This document shows positions 55,076 to 63,238 of a stretch of DNA of 64,000 nucleotides, piece after piece. Origin of the DNA: Vulcanimicrobiota bacterium (lineage in GTDB: Bacteria > Vulcanimicrobiota > Vulcanimicrobiia > Vulcanimicrobiales > Vulcanimicrobiaceae); contig DAHUZB010000013.1 in the NCBI GenBank assembly GCA_027306785.1, positions 62,001 through 126,000 of the forward strand. The letters run 5' to 3'. Made by a program: the position numbers and the translations under genes. A model generated the notes under the pieces. The model was not told where the DNA came from. It saw only the letters and a list, made by a program, of their open reading frames with translations, and ran no database searches. Numbering within the stretch: the stretch's first letter is position 1; every line of letters starts with the position of its first letter.

Positions 55076-56368
55076 CTAGCGCTCCTCGCGCGCGCGTGTG
55101 ACGTGGCGGGTGATCTTCGGAAGCCGCTTTGCAACGTCGGCGGGCATGATCGCATCGATGGCGTCGTCGACGGTCACGATGCCGAGCATCTTTCCGCTCT
55201 CGTCGACGACGGGAATCGCGAGCATGTCGTAACGCGCGATCGTCGCCGCGACCTCTTCCGACGATGCGTCGGGACGGATCGAGACGATCTCGGTCGCCAT
55301 GATCGACTCGATCGTCGCTTCGGGATCGGCGAGCAGCAGGGTGCGCAGGCTGAGCACCCCGAGCAGCAGATCCTCGCGGTCGACCACGTAGAGGTAGTAG
55401 ATGAACTCGCTGGTCGGCGCGATCTCGCGAATCTTGCGAATCGTCGCTTCGGCGGTGCGATGCGGGTAGATCCAGGTATAGTCGGTCGTCATCAGGCCGC
55501 CCGCGCTGTCTTCCGCATACTGCACGAGCGCACGTAGCTCGCTCGCCGTGTACTCGTTCATCTCGGCGAGCAGCTCTTGCTGCTGCTCCTCGTCGAGCTC
55601 GGCGAGCAGGTCGGCCGCATCGTCGGCGTCCATCTCCTCGATGATGTCCGCGGCGCGCTCGGTGCCGATATCTTCGATCAGCGAACGCTGCGTGTCGGCG
55701 TCGAGATGTTCGAATGCGTCGGCGGCGGTCTCGTCGTCGAGCTGCCGCACCACCGCCGCCGCCTCGCGCGACGAGAGGTCGCCGATGATCTCGGCCAGTT
55801 CCGAAGGGTGCAGCCGCGCGAGTTTGCTCTCCTTGACCGAGAGGCTCACCTGGGCCGGATTGTTTTCGCGGATGGGCGCCACCGAGTCCCACGCGATCAT
55901 CGAGCGCGGAATCGCGCGATAGATGCCGGGCGTGAAGCGTTTGCCGAACGATTTGAGCCCCAAACGACGCAGTAGCCCGGCGACGCCGACATCGGCCGCC
56001 ACCACGCGCAACGTGTTGCCCGCGCGCGCGATCTCCAGGTCGTTGATGCGCACGACTTTGCGGCCGTCGACGTCGACGATCTGCTTATCGAGCAGGTCGG
56101 CGATCAGAAAGAGCGCCTCTTGTTCGGGCGGCGCGGGCTCCTTCGGTGTGGTCGTCAACGCGATCGCGCCGTGCGGATCGAACTCGGCCACGGTCTCGAT
56201 GGGCGCGAAGCGCGGGCCCTGGGCGGTCCTGATGATCAGCCCGTCGATCTTCGGAAAAACGTCGTCGGGCTTGTTGACGAGAAAATCGCTCACCTTGCCG
56301 ATCGGGAGATCGTCCACGGTCGCCTTGCGGCCGACCAGCTCCGAGATGAATCCGTCGGTAAACGCCAC
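55076..56368 (-). CDS. PRC-barrel/MgtE-N/CBS magnesium-sensor protein (no channel domain)
   Basis: A 430-residue soluble protein. N-terminal PRC-barrel-like beta segments (about 1-165) lead to an MgtE_N superhelical domain (about 185-295, acidic repeats such as MDADDAADLLAEL) and a CBS pair (about 300-420, ending VVDESGKMLGIVTVDDAID). The transmembrane channel of MgtE is absent. It probably gates or senses Mg2+ for the Nramp-like transporter encoded 6 bp downstream. GTG at 56368 is chosen over the GTG at 56398 because GGAGG sits 9 bases upstream of it and the terminator hairpin at 56400-56431 stays outside the gene. Confidence 0.82.
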   Translation of the reverse strand: MAFTDGFISELVGRKATVDDLPIGKVSDFLVNKPDDVFPKIDGLIIRTAQGPRFAPIETVAEFDPHGAIALTTTPKEPAPPEQEALFLIADLLDKQIVDVDGRKVVRINDLEIARAGNTLRVVAADVGVAGLLRRLGLKSFGKRFTPGIYRAIPRSMIAWDSVAPIRENNPAQVSLSVKESKLARLHPSELAEIIGDLSSREAAAVVRQLDDETAADAFEHLDADTQRSLIEDIGTERAADIIEEMDADDAADLLAELDEEQQQELLAEMNEYTASELRALVQYAEDSAGGLMTTDYTWIYPHRTAEATIRKIREIAPTSEFIYYLYVVDREDLLLGVLSLRTLLLADPEATIESIMATEIVSIRPDASSEEVAATIARYDMLAIPVVDESGKMLGIVTVDDAIDAIMPADVAKRLPKITRHVTRAREER

Positions 56369-56399
56369 GCTGCACCACCTCCTCTCCGCGCCGAACACG

Positions 56400-56431
56400 A
56401 AAAACGCCGTCCGCCTCGCAGGCAGTCGGCG
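56400..56431 (-). terminator. Intrinsic terminator in the M-box leader
   Basis: On the minus strand two 12-base arms (56420-56431 and 56405-56416) with three mismatched pairs enclose a 3-base loop and are followed directly by TTTTT. It lies between the M-box and the GTG start, the position where an Mg2+-bound M-box would terminate transcription. A second hairpin (GGAC..GACCGATTTCGGTCC) precedes it and could take part in switching. Confidence 0.82.
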
Positions 56432-56464
56432 CGAAAGAGAAGAGGACCGAAATCGGTCGTCCTA

Positions 56465-56675
56465 ACCCCATCGTCCGAGCTTTGGCACCACGCATCGTAG
56501 AGAGCTCCGTGACCCGCGGCTCACGTTGTCATCCTGAGCCTGTCGAAGGACGCCCTCAGCCGCGTTAGACATCGCCTTAGCTCGGCGCAGTCTGTTCTAC
56601 CTCACTTGGCGTCTCTCGACGTTTCGGGGCAGCGGCTTGTGTATCGCGTGGACGCCTCACCTAGCGAGGTATCCT
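56465..56675 (-). promoter_or_regulatory. M-box (ykoK) Mg2+ riboswitch
   Basis: Minus-strand reading shows M-box blocks in the family's order: CTAGGTGAGGC near 56653-56663, then CCGCTGCCCCGAAACGTC, AGACGCCAAGTGAGG and ACAGA. At the 3' end comes GCCAAAGCTCGGACGATG near 56469-56486. This is the aptamer class that folds with Mg2+ and switches off Mg2+ transporters. A TATACT box at 56681-56686 may be its -10 element; no good -35 was found. The rest of 56369-56718 is this leader, its terminator and an inserted repeat. Confidence 0.88.
56528..56551 (-). repeat. Dispersed repeat copy inside the M-box
   Basis: On the minus strand the sequence reads GTCCTTCGACAGGCTCAGGATGAC, the common form of the repeat seen in metH and nuoE. 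It occupies the peripheral 3' part of the M-box between the GCGGCTGAGGG segment and the conserved GCCAAAGCTC block. Confidence 0.85.
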
Positions 56676-56718
56676 CTTCAAGTATAGGCGGGGGCGTCAA
56701 CCCTGCGGGCGCGTGGCG

Positions 56719-57972
56719 CTAGAGGGCGTTGACGAGAAGCGAGGTGAGCTGCTGAGTGCTCACTTCCATCTGCGAGAGCACCGTCGTGCCGACGCTGACG
56801 AGGATCTGCTCCTTCGTGAAGTTGGTCGTGGCGGCCGCGATGTTGAGATCGCGAATCGAGCTTTCGCTTGCGATCTGGTTGACGGTCTGGATCGACGCGT
56901 CTTCCGCAGCCGCGTTCAGTGAGACGATCTGGGCGCCGAGTTGCGCGCGCTGCGCGGTGACCGTGTTCAGCGCGTTGTCGAGGCGCGTTTGCGCGGCGTA
57001 ACTCTGAAGATCGTCGCCGACGACGATCTCGTTGATCCCGAGCGCGGCGGTGTTCGTGGCATTGATCGAGACGCTGATCACGCTGCCCTCACTCGATCCC
57101 GTGTTCACCGTCAGCGGTTGGCCGCCGCTCGCGTACTGGGTCGGCTCCGTTACGAGGTAGGCCGCTTTGCCGACATCGTTGACCGTGATGGGCGCGTTCC
57201 ACGTGAACTGAAACACCTGCTGATTTGCTGCGTTGAATACTTGGTAATTGCCGCCCGGCGGCGGCGCGCCCAGCTCTTGGAAATAATTCGTCCCGGGCGT
57301 GACGTGAAAAACATTGACTTGCGTAGGTCCGAACGAAGGATCGGGACTCGACACCGTCACCGTCGTTTGAATGAGATTCGTCGTCGGGTCGTACGAGTCG
57401 ATGGTGAAGCTCATCTGCGCTTGCTGCTCGGCAGGCGCGTTCGATACGCCGGTGCCGTCGGCAAGCAGCGGATCGATCAGCGTCTGCGTCGTTCCGCCGA
57501 CCGTCGGATTCTGCTCGAAGATGAAATACGGCGCCTGCTGCTGCGTGTTCGAGAGGCTGCCGTCGAGCAAGTGCAGCCCGTTGAAATTCGTATTGCTCGA
57601 GATACGGTTGATCTCCAGGCCGAGCTGATCGAGCTCGGCTTGGATGTCTGCGATATTCGTCGTCGAGTTGAGCCCCGAGCGTGCCTCGACCGTCAGCGAG
57701 CGCATGCGCTGCAGGATCAACGTGATCGTCGCGAGCGCGCCGTCGGCGACGGTGAGCGCGTTGTTTGCGGTCTGGATGTTGGTGACACCCTGCTGCAAAC
57801 CGTTGCTGACCGATCGCAGCGATTCGGCGATCGCGAGACCGCTCGGATCGTCCGCGGCGGAGTTGATCCGCAGTCCCGACGAGAGCTGCGTCACCGCGGT
57901 GCGTAGCTTCTGCTGCTGCGCGTTGAGGTTGTAGTCTACGACACCGAAGGCATCGCTATACCCGATACGCAT
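56719..57972 (-). CDS. fliC: Flagellin, isolated from other flagellar genes
   Basis: A 417-residue filament protein. The N-terminal D0/D1 part has LRTAVTQLSSGLRINSAADD-type residues and SGLAIAESLRS near 45. The C-terminal D1/D0 part has AAEDASIQTVNQIASESSIR and the terminal coiled-coil helix ending LTSLLVNAL. The variable middle (about 140-330) is beta-rich and Thr/Gln/Asn-rich. No hook, chaperone (fliS), cap (fliD) or export gene is nearby. The C-terminal Leu-rich tail suits export by the flagellar type III system, so other flagellar genes should lie elsewhere. A GAGGG stretch lies 12 bases before the start. Confidence 0.9.
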   Translation of the reverse strand: MRIGYSDAFGVVDYNLNAQQQKLRTAVTQLSSGLRINSAADDPSGLAIAESLRSVSNGLQQGVTNIQTANNALTVADGALATITLILQRMRSLTVEARSGLNSTTNIADIQAELDQLGLEINRISSNTNFNGLHLLDGSLSNTQQQAPYFIFEQNPTVGGTTQTLIDPLLADGTGVSNAPAEQQAQMSFTIDSYDPTTNLIQTTVTVSSPDPSFGPTQVNVFHVTPGTNYFQELGAPPPGGNYQVFNAANQQVFQFTWNAPITVNDVGKAAYLVTEPTQYASGGQPLTVNTGSSEGSVISVSINATNTAALGINEIVVGDDLQSYAAQTRLDNALNTVTAQRAQLGAQIVSLNAAAEDASIQTVNQIASESSIRDLNIAAATTNFTKEQILVSVGTTVLSQMEVSTQQLTSLLVNAL

Positions 57973-58005
57973 CAGGCGATGCCCTCGGAGGCGGAACGTG
58001 AAGAA

Positions 58006-58114
58006 ACAGAGCGCGTCATCCGTGACTGCTCTGTCTGAGGCTTCCTTCCTCGACGTGCTATCTCAAGCACATCCATGTTCCGTCTGTATTCTCCCATCCG
58101 TGGTATGAATACAG
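58006..58114 (-). ncRNA. Candidate structured leader of the flagellin mRNA
   Basis: Transcribed toward flagellin, the segment can form four consecutive hairpins: CTGTATTC/GAATACAG (58084-58091 with 58107-58114), GTGCT/AGCAC (58055-58059 with 58066-58070), GAGG/CCTC (58037-58040 with 58048-58051) and ACAGAGC/GCTCTGT (58006-58012 with 58028-58034). The last encloses a GTCA-CGGA-TGAC inner stem. It is followed by TTCTTC about 30 bases before the ATG, terminator- or attenuator-like. I cannot match it to a known riboswitch class. Confidence 0.45.
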
Positions 58115-58155
58115 CCGCCGACGTCCCCGGAAGACACCGACGCCTATATGGGTTT

Positions 58156-58185
58156 AGTATCGGCCCGATAACCAAAAGATTGCAA
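58156..58185 (-). promoter_or_regulatory. Candidate flagellin promoter with palindromic operator
   Basis: On the minus strand TTGCAA (58180-58185) and GATACT (58156-58161) are 18 bases apart, a reasonable sigma-70-type promoter about 180 bases before flagellin. A perfect TATCGG-C-CCGATA palindrome at 58158-58170 overlaps the -10 region and could bind a regulator. It also lies about 40 bases before the divergent usher-like gene. A sigma-28 reading (GCCGATAC) lacks a matching TAAA element. Confidence 0.4.
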
Positions 58186-58209
58186 TCAATTAGCGGCCCT
58201 GATGTGTAA

Positions 58210-61200
58210 ATGTTCGGCGTAGGCGCCGAACCCTTGTATGCGATGGGTCGGCCATTGCAGGTCATTGGCCTGCTCCTCATGATCATTGGCCTGTTTGGCT
58301 CCACGATGCTGCTCAGCGGGAACGCGGGGCTCGTCGCGTTGGCCGACCCGTGCGTTCCCGGCGGCGGCGAGCAACCGGTAACGCAGGTCACTCCCACGCC
58401 CGTTCCGCCGCGCCCGTCCGGCGCGCCCGCGAAGGAGCTGAACTCCTACCCGGTCTTCGCGCCGACCCAGACCCTCGTCACCCCGACGCCGAGTCCCACC
58501 CCGAGCCCAACCCCGAGGCCGGTCGCGACCGCCTCGCCCGCCGACGCGAAGCTGCCGCCGTGTCCCTCACACGCGCATCGCCTCTTCGGCTCGGGGCCGA
58601 TCATCTTTTCCGGGAACGGCTCGCTCGATCTCGGCTCGCACCGCTCGCAGAGCAGCGGGCAGGCGACCACCCAGAGCACCGCGCAGAGTCAGGTCGGGGT
58701 CGCGATGAGCTTCTCGGTCTCGCGCCGTACCGACGAATCCTCGCTCGCGATCACGCAGGCGCTCGGATCGTTCAACGGGGTCTACAACGCCGCGCAGATC
58801 AACGTGAATTACAGTACGCCGAAGTATCTGCTCGATTACGGTACGATCAGCGGCCCCGCCGACACGCAGCTCTCGAACGGCTCCTTCAATCAGGGCATCA
58901 CCTTCGGGGTCCCGCTCGGCACGCAGGAATGGGATCTGATCGGCGCCCACACGATCGGCGCGAACGGGGAGGGCTTCCGCGTCGGCGCGCTGCGCCACTC
59001 GAGCACCTCGCGCAACGGCACGCTCTTCTCGCAGACGCTCTACGACGCGTTCGGCGAGCAGTCGCACGGGAGCGCGGTGACGCTCGATCTCGCGGTCAGT
59101 CATTTCGGGCCGTCCTCGTCGACGCGTTTCGAGGCCGCCGCATCGAAGGCGCACGGGATCCCGAACGTGCCCGACGGCCTGCGCTTCGCCTACGGTAGCA
59201 ATCTGAACTTCAATGGCGCCGCCTCGTCGACCGACCTGAGCTACGTGCACATTCCGGATGCCTACGTCGCGCTCGGGCAGGTGCAGTACGCACAGTCGCA
59301 GCTTCAGGTGACGCGTCGGAACACGCTCTTCCACGGCATCCTCACGCTCAACTACGCGAGCTTGCGTTCGATCGTGAGCGGGGTCGCGTCACGCTCCTCG
59401 CACGAGGCGCTCAACTATAATCTGCCGCTCGGGAGCCGGATCAACACGCAGTGGCTGCTCAACTACGCCACCACCGAGTCCGGCGGCGATACCTCGCGCG
59501 AACGCGATGCGGGGCTACAGCTCAGCGAGCAGTTCGGCGGGGCGAATCTTCAGGAGAGCTTGCAGAGCAGCGTGGTGAGCGATGCACAGGCCGGGACCTC
59601 GGCGCAGCGACAGATCGCGTTCGACGTCTCGCGTCAGCTCTTCGGCGGCTACGCAAGCGGCGAGATCAGCGAGCTCAACGCGAGCGGCATCGGCGCGAGC
59701 GGCTCGATTCGTAGCGTGCAGGCCGAGTACACGCGCCAGTTCGGCTACAAGACGGAGCTCTCGTTCACGGCCGCGAGCACGCACAGTACGGTGACGGGCA
59801 GCGGCTACAGCGCGACCGACCAGTTCACCACCACCTACGGCGTGCTGCGGCGGCTCTCGCCGGTCGTCGCGTTGCGCGCCACCTACGGGCGCACGCGTCA
59901 GAGCGGCGGGTTCGGCGGGAGCAGTTCCTACCTCAATTTCGATATCGTCGGACCGCTCGCGATCGGCACCGCCTCGCGCTATACGGGACGTCCGAATCCC
60001 AACCTACCCGCCGTGATCGACGGCCACGTCTTCCTCCAGACCGGGTCCACGTCGTACGGGTTGACCGGGCAGCGCGGCTTCCCGAACGTGCTCGTCACGC
60101 TCGACGGCGGCCAGACGCAGCGCACCGACGCCGCGGGCTCCTACGAGTTCCGCTTCGTGCGGCCGGGGCCGCACATCGTCTCGATCGCGCCCGGCACCCT
60201 GCCGGCGGGCGTCGTCGCCGACTCGAGCTCGCAGAGCATCGAGGTGCAGGGCGGCCAGATCGCAACCGTCGACTTCTCGGCCGGGCAGTTCGCCGCGGTC
60301 GGCGGGCGCGTGGTGCAGCGCATCAACGGCTCGATCCAGCCGGTGCCGGGCGTCCTGATCGTGGTCGACGGCACCGAGCAGGGCTACAGCGGAAACGACG
60401 GCGTCTACCAGATCGGGCATTTGAGCGCGGGCAAGCACACGGTGAAGGTCTCGACCGATACGCTGCCCGCCACCCTGTCGGTCCTCGGACCGAGCTCGAA
60501 AGCGGTGAACGTCAACGTCGGCTCGGTGACCAAGCTCGACTGGACGCTGACCGGGCTCGGCTCGATTTCGGGCGTCGTGCTCTTTACCGCGAATAGCGGC
60601 TTCGGCGATCTGATCGGTGCGCCGAACGTCTACGTCGTCGCCCATCCCGGCGAGCACGCCTCGATCACCGGTGCCGACGGTCACTTCATCATCGACAACC
60701 TGCCGCCGGGGAGCTACACGCTCACGCTCGACGAGGACACGCTCCCCGACGGCCAGGGCATCATCGATGCGCCGGACGGCCCCGTCGATGTCACCGGCGA
60801 AGAAGCGGTCCAAGGCGTCACCTTCAAGATCGGACCGCAGGCCAAGCAGGTCATCATGTCCTTCGGCGGCGGCGCGAGCGCGGCGGTGAGCGCGAACTTC
60901 CGCCCCGAAAAGGTACCGCCGAACTCGATTGCCACCCTCATCGTGACGACCAGCGAGGCGCACCCGAAATCGGTCACGGCCCAGGCTGATCTGTTCGGGA
61001 CGATTCCCCTGCGCTACGACAAGGCGGCGCGGGCGTGGATCGCCCGAATCGTCGTCTCACCCACGGTCGCCAACGGCGATTACCCGGTGCACGTGGACGT
61101 GGAGGGCCCGAAGAGCGGCAGCACCGACACGACGCTGACCGTGAATAACAGCGTGCCGCTCATCTATGCGCGCGGTACGCCCGCCAAGCCGCGTCCCGGG

Positions 61201-61404
61201 CAGCTCATTCACGTGGTCGCGCGCGTGGTAGCCGACGTGCGCGGCGGGGAAGAGGTCGTGCTCGAGGACGGGCAACACTTCACGCTGCCCACGCCGCACC
61301 GCGGCATCATCACCTTCTCGTTCCACGCAACCCACCCGCTGCCGTACCACGGGCTCGTCCTCACGCGGACGGGCCAACGCATCCCATTTGTCATCGGACC
61401 GTGA
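58210..61404 (+). CDS. Usher-like outer-membrane protein with repeated beta-sandwich domains
   Basis: A 1064-residue exported protein. A hydrophobic signal (about 17-38) is followed by a Pro/Thr-rich linker (58-110, TPTPSPTPSPTP). A roughly 450-residue region (130-590) of alternating polar/hydrophobic strands has the look of an outer-membrane barrel. Three successive carboxypeptidase-regulatory-like beta-sandwiches (about 600-692, 696-782 and 785-876) contain LPPGSYTLTL-type turns, and an Ig-like C-terminus follows (895-1064). The plan resembles alpha-class fimbrial ushers with C-terminal sandwich domains, but I see no clear FimD motif. ATG at 58210 or 58243 may start it. Pilin- and chaperone-like genes follow. 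Confidence 0.6.
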   Translation: MFGVGAEPLYAMGRPLQVIGLLLMIIGLFGSTMLLSGNAGLVALADPCVPGGGEQPVTQVTPTPVPPRPSGAPAKELNSYPVFAPTQTLVTPTPSPTPSPTPRPVATASPADAKLPPCPSHAHRLFGSGPIIFSGNGSLDLGSHRSQSSGQATTQSTAQSQVGVAMSFSVSRRTDESSLAITQALGSFNGVYNAAQINVNYSTPKYLLDYGTISGPADTQLSNGSFNQGITFGVPLGTQEWDLIGAHTIGANGEGFRVGALRHSSTSRNGTLFSQTLYDAFGEQSHGSAVTLDLAVSHFGPSSSTRFEAAASKAHGIPNVPDGLRFAYGSNLNFNGAASSTDLSYVHIPDAYVALGQVQYAQSQLQVTRRNTLFHGILTLNYASLRSIVSGVASRSSHEALNYNLPLGSRINTQWLLNYATTESGGDTSRERDAGLQLSEQFGGANLQESLQSSVVSDAQAGTSAQRQIAFDVSRQLFGGYASGEISELNASGIGASGSIRSVQAEYTRQFGYKTELSFTAASTHSTVTGSGYSATDQFTTTYGVLRRLSPVVALRATYGRTRQSGGFGGSSSYLNFDIVGPLAIGTASRYTGRPNPNLPAVIDGHVFLQTGSTSYGLTGQRGFPNVLVTLDGGQTQRTDAAGSYEFRFVRPGPHIVSIAPGTLPAGVVADSSSQSIEVQGGQIATVDFSAGQFAAVGGRVVQRINGSIQPVPGVLIVVDGTEQGYSGNDGVYQIGHLSAGKHTVKVSTDTLPATLSVLGPSSKAVNVNVGSVTKLDWTLTGLGSISGVVLFTANSGFGDLIGAPNVYVVAHPGEHASITGADGHFIIDNLPPGSYTLTLDEDTLPDGQGIIDAPDGPVDVTGEEAVQGVTFKIGPQAKQVIMSFGGGASAAVSANFRPEKVPPNSIATLIVTTSEAHPKSVTAQADLFGTIPLRYDKAARAWIARIVVSPTVANGDYPVHVDVEGPKSGSTDTTLTVNNSVPLIYARGTPAKPRPGQLIHVVARVVADVRGGEEVVLEDGQHFTLPTPHRGIITFSFHATHPLPYHGLVLTRTGQRIPFVIGP

Positions 61405-61572
61405 GGCGCGAGTAAACCGGTAGTTAAGAATCGCCGGAAAACGACCAAACACGTGAGGGCATGCTCGGTCGCTGCCGAAGATGACTATGTGGACACGCGA
61501 GGAGTGCGTGTCACGGAGGCTCGGTACATTGCCAGCCCTCTTAAGCATTTGCAACGAGAAAGGATTCCTCGA

Positions 61573-62334
61573 GTGAAGCGAGCTCTAACTTTAGCGGTTG
61601 CTCTCGTGGGCGCGGCGGCAATGGGTAGCCAAGCGCTTGCAGCCGGCACCGTCAGCGGCTATGGTTCCGTCAAACTGCAGTGGAACGTCGCGGTCGCCCT
61701 CAACGCCGTGATCCACACCAACTACACCTCGGCCTTCGCCTACGGCGGCGCGACCGCCGCAGTCGGTTCGAACGGCTCGGGCAGCTGCACGGCGGCGCCG
61801 GCGCAGACCGCCGATCTGAACATCGCCTTCGGCACGATCACCCCGTCGTTCAGCGGCACGCAGGGCTGCGACTACCAGAACGCGGTCGGCGTCTCAGTCC
61901 AGACCAACGACACCGCCGGCTTCTCGGTGTATCAGTACCTCGATACGGCGATGCCGACCGGCACCAACCTCTGCGCCTTCCCGAACAACGCGTCGAAGAC
62001 GTTCCCGATCACCCCGGGCGCGACGATCACCACCTCGCAGTGGACGACCGCTCCGACCGCGTACGGCGGTAGCTGTGCCGCGGGCGGCGCTGCCATCACC
62101 AACGCCGGTACGATCGTAAACGCGGGCGGCGGTGCGGCGACCTACGCGACGGCACCGGCGACCGGTGAGTACGCGACCTCGACCGCGGGCACGGGCCAGC
62201 AGTTCCTCAGCTACACGACGGCGGCCGGTACGGCCGTGCTCGGTGGCGAGGACCTGCAGCTCAACATCGCGAGCAGCGCGGCGTCGGGTAACAACATCAC
62301 CAACATCATGACGCTCCAGTTCGTCGCCAACTAA
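61573..62334 (+). CDS. Secreted pilin-like fibre subunit
   Basis: A 253-residue exported protein with a classical signal peptide (hydrophobic 5-22, cleavage after QALA). The mature part is rich in Ala, Thr, Gly and Asn, nearly free of Lys, and has four cysteines in GSCTAAP, QGCDYQN, TNLCAFP and GGSCAAGG that could form two disulfides. It ends in a beta-strand-like LQFVAN. Composition and context suggest a fimbrial major subunit or spore-coat-U-like protein. GTG at 61573 is chosen for the AAAGGA site 8 bases upstream and the immediate signal peptide. The 168-bp gap before it holds a GACACGC-7-GCGTGTC inverted repeat at 61489-61509. Confidence 0.6.
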   Translation: MKRALTLAVALVGAAAMGSQALAAGTVSGYGSVKLQWNVAVALNAVIHTNYTSAFAYGGATAAVGSNGSGSCTAAPAQTADLNIAFGTITPSFSGTQGCDYQNAVGVSVQTNDTAGFSVYQYLDTAMPTGTNLCAFPNNASKTFPITPGATITTSQWTTAPTAYGGSCAAGGAAITNAGTIVNAGGGAATYATAPATGEYATSTAGTGQQFLSYTTAAGTAVLGGEDLQLNIASSAASGNNITNIMTLQFVAN

Positions 62335-62380
62335 GCGGCGGATTCAGGCAACCTAATAGGAGAGAGACGTCGAGCCGAAT

Positions 62381-63175
62381 ATGACGGGTGGAATGAAACG
62401 GTCTATCCGGGCCCTCGCGGCCACCGCCCTCATCGTCCTCGGGACGACCTATCCGGCTCCGGCGGATCTCTCCCTCGATGTCGCCCCGGCGAAGATCGAG
62501 ATGCAAGTGGCGCCGGGAACCACGCAGACGATTCCGATCACGGTGCGGAACAGCAGCAGCTCTCCGCTCCACATTCAGGCCTCGCTCGTGGATTTCTCGG
62601 TCAGCCCCGGCGGTCAGTATATCTTCGCCAAGCCCGGAACCGACCGATACTCGCTCGCGGGATGGGCGACGGTCAATCCACGAGAGTTCGACGTTCCTCC
62701 GAACTCGTTCCAACTCGTGCGATTGACCGTCAACATCCCGCACGGGATCGTCGGTGAATATTCGGGGATCGCGTTCTTCCAGACGCGTCCGCTACGCCAC
62801 TCGGGCGGCGGCATCTCGTTCTCGGAACGCGTCGCTTCGAAGATTTATCTGTACGGCGCGAAGTCGATCCGTCTCGACGGTGCGATCGACGATATCGCGG
62901 TCAAGCAAACCTCGATCGGCGAGCGTTTTCTGATCGGTTTCAAAAATACGGGAACGGCGCATCTCTACCTCAACGGCCGCGTCGAGATTCGCAAAGGATC
63001 GGACGTCGTCGCCAGGGTGCAGCTGCCGTCTCAGGTCCTCGTCGAACGCGGCGGTCGCCGCGTCATCGAGGCCTACAGCGAGAAACTGCCGCGCGGAACC
63101 TATTCGGCGCTTGCGCTGATCGATTTCGGCGGACCGAACCTCGCGGGCGGTCAGACCTCGTTCACCGTCAAGTAA
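62381..63175 (+). CDS. PapD-like periplasmic chaperone
   Basis: A 264-residue exported protein with a signal peptide (about 9-28) and two beta-sandwich domains. The first opens LSLDVAPAKIEMQVAPGTTQTIPI and continues WATVNPREFDVPPNSFQLVRLTV, the pattern of immunoglobulin-like pilus chaperones. The second (about 145-264) includes RVASKIYLYG and FKNTGTAHLYLNGRVEI. Such chaperones complete the fold of fibre subunits before export. Position between the pilin-like gene and another secreted protein fits. ATG 62381 or ATG 62393 could start it. Confidence 0.68.
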   Translation: MTGGMKRSIRALAATALIVLGTTYPAPADLSLDVAPAKIEMQVAPGTTQTIPITVRNSSSSPLHIQASLVDFSVSPGGQYIFAKPGTDRYSLAGWATVNPREFDVPPNSFQLVRLTVNIPHGIVGEYSGIAFFQTRPLRHSGGGISFSERVASKIYLYGAKSIRLDGAIDDIAVKQTSIGERFLIGFKNTGTAHLYLNGRVEIRKGSDVVARVQLPSQVLVERGGRRVIEAYSEKLPRGTYSALALIDFGGPNLAGGQTSFTVK

Positions 63176-63238
63176 GACCCGCTCGTGCGTTCGCGGCGAC
63201 GCGCGCGCACAACGACTAAGGAGAGTCTGGAGAGCAGG

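Noticed and set aside
58156-58165. Sigma-28 flagellar promoter (GCCGATAC) for flagellin
   Set aside because: No TAAA element at the expected 15-base distance (GCAA is found); the sigma-70-like reading fits better.
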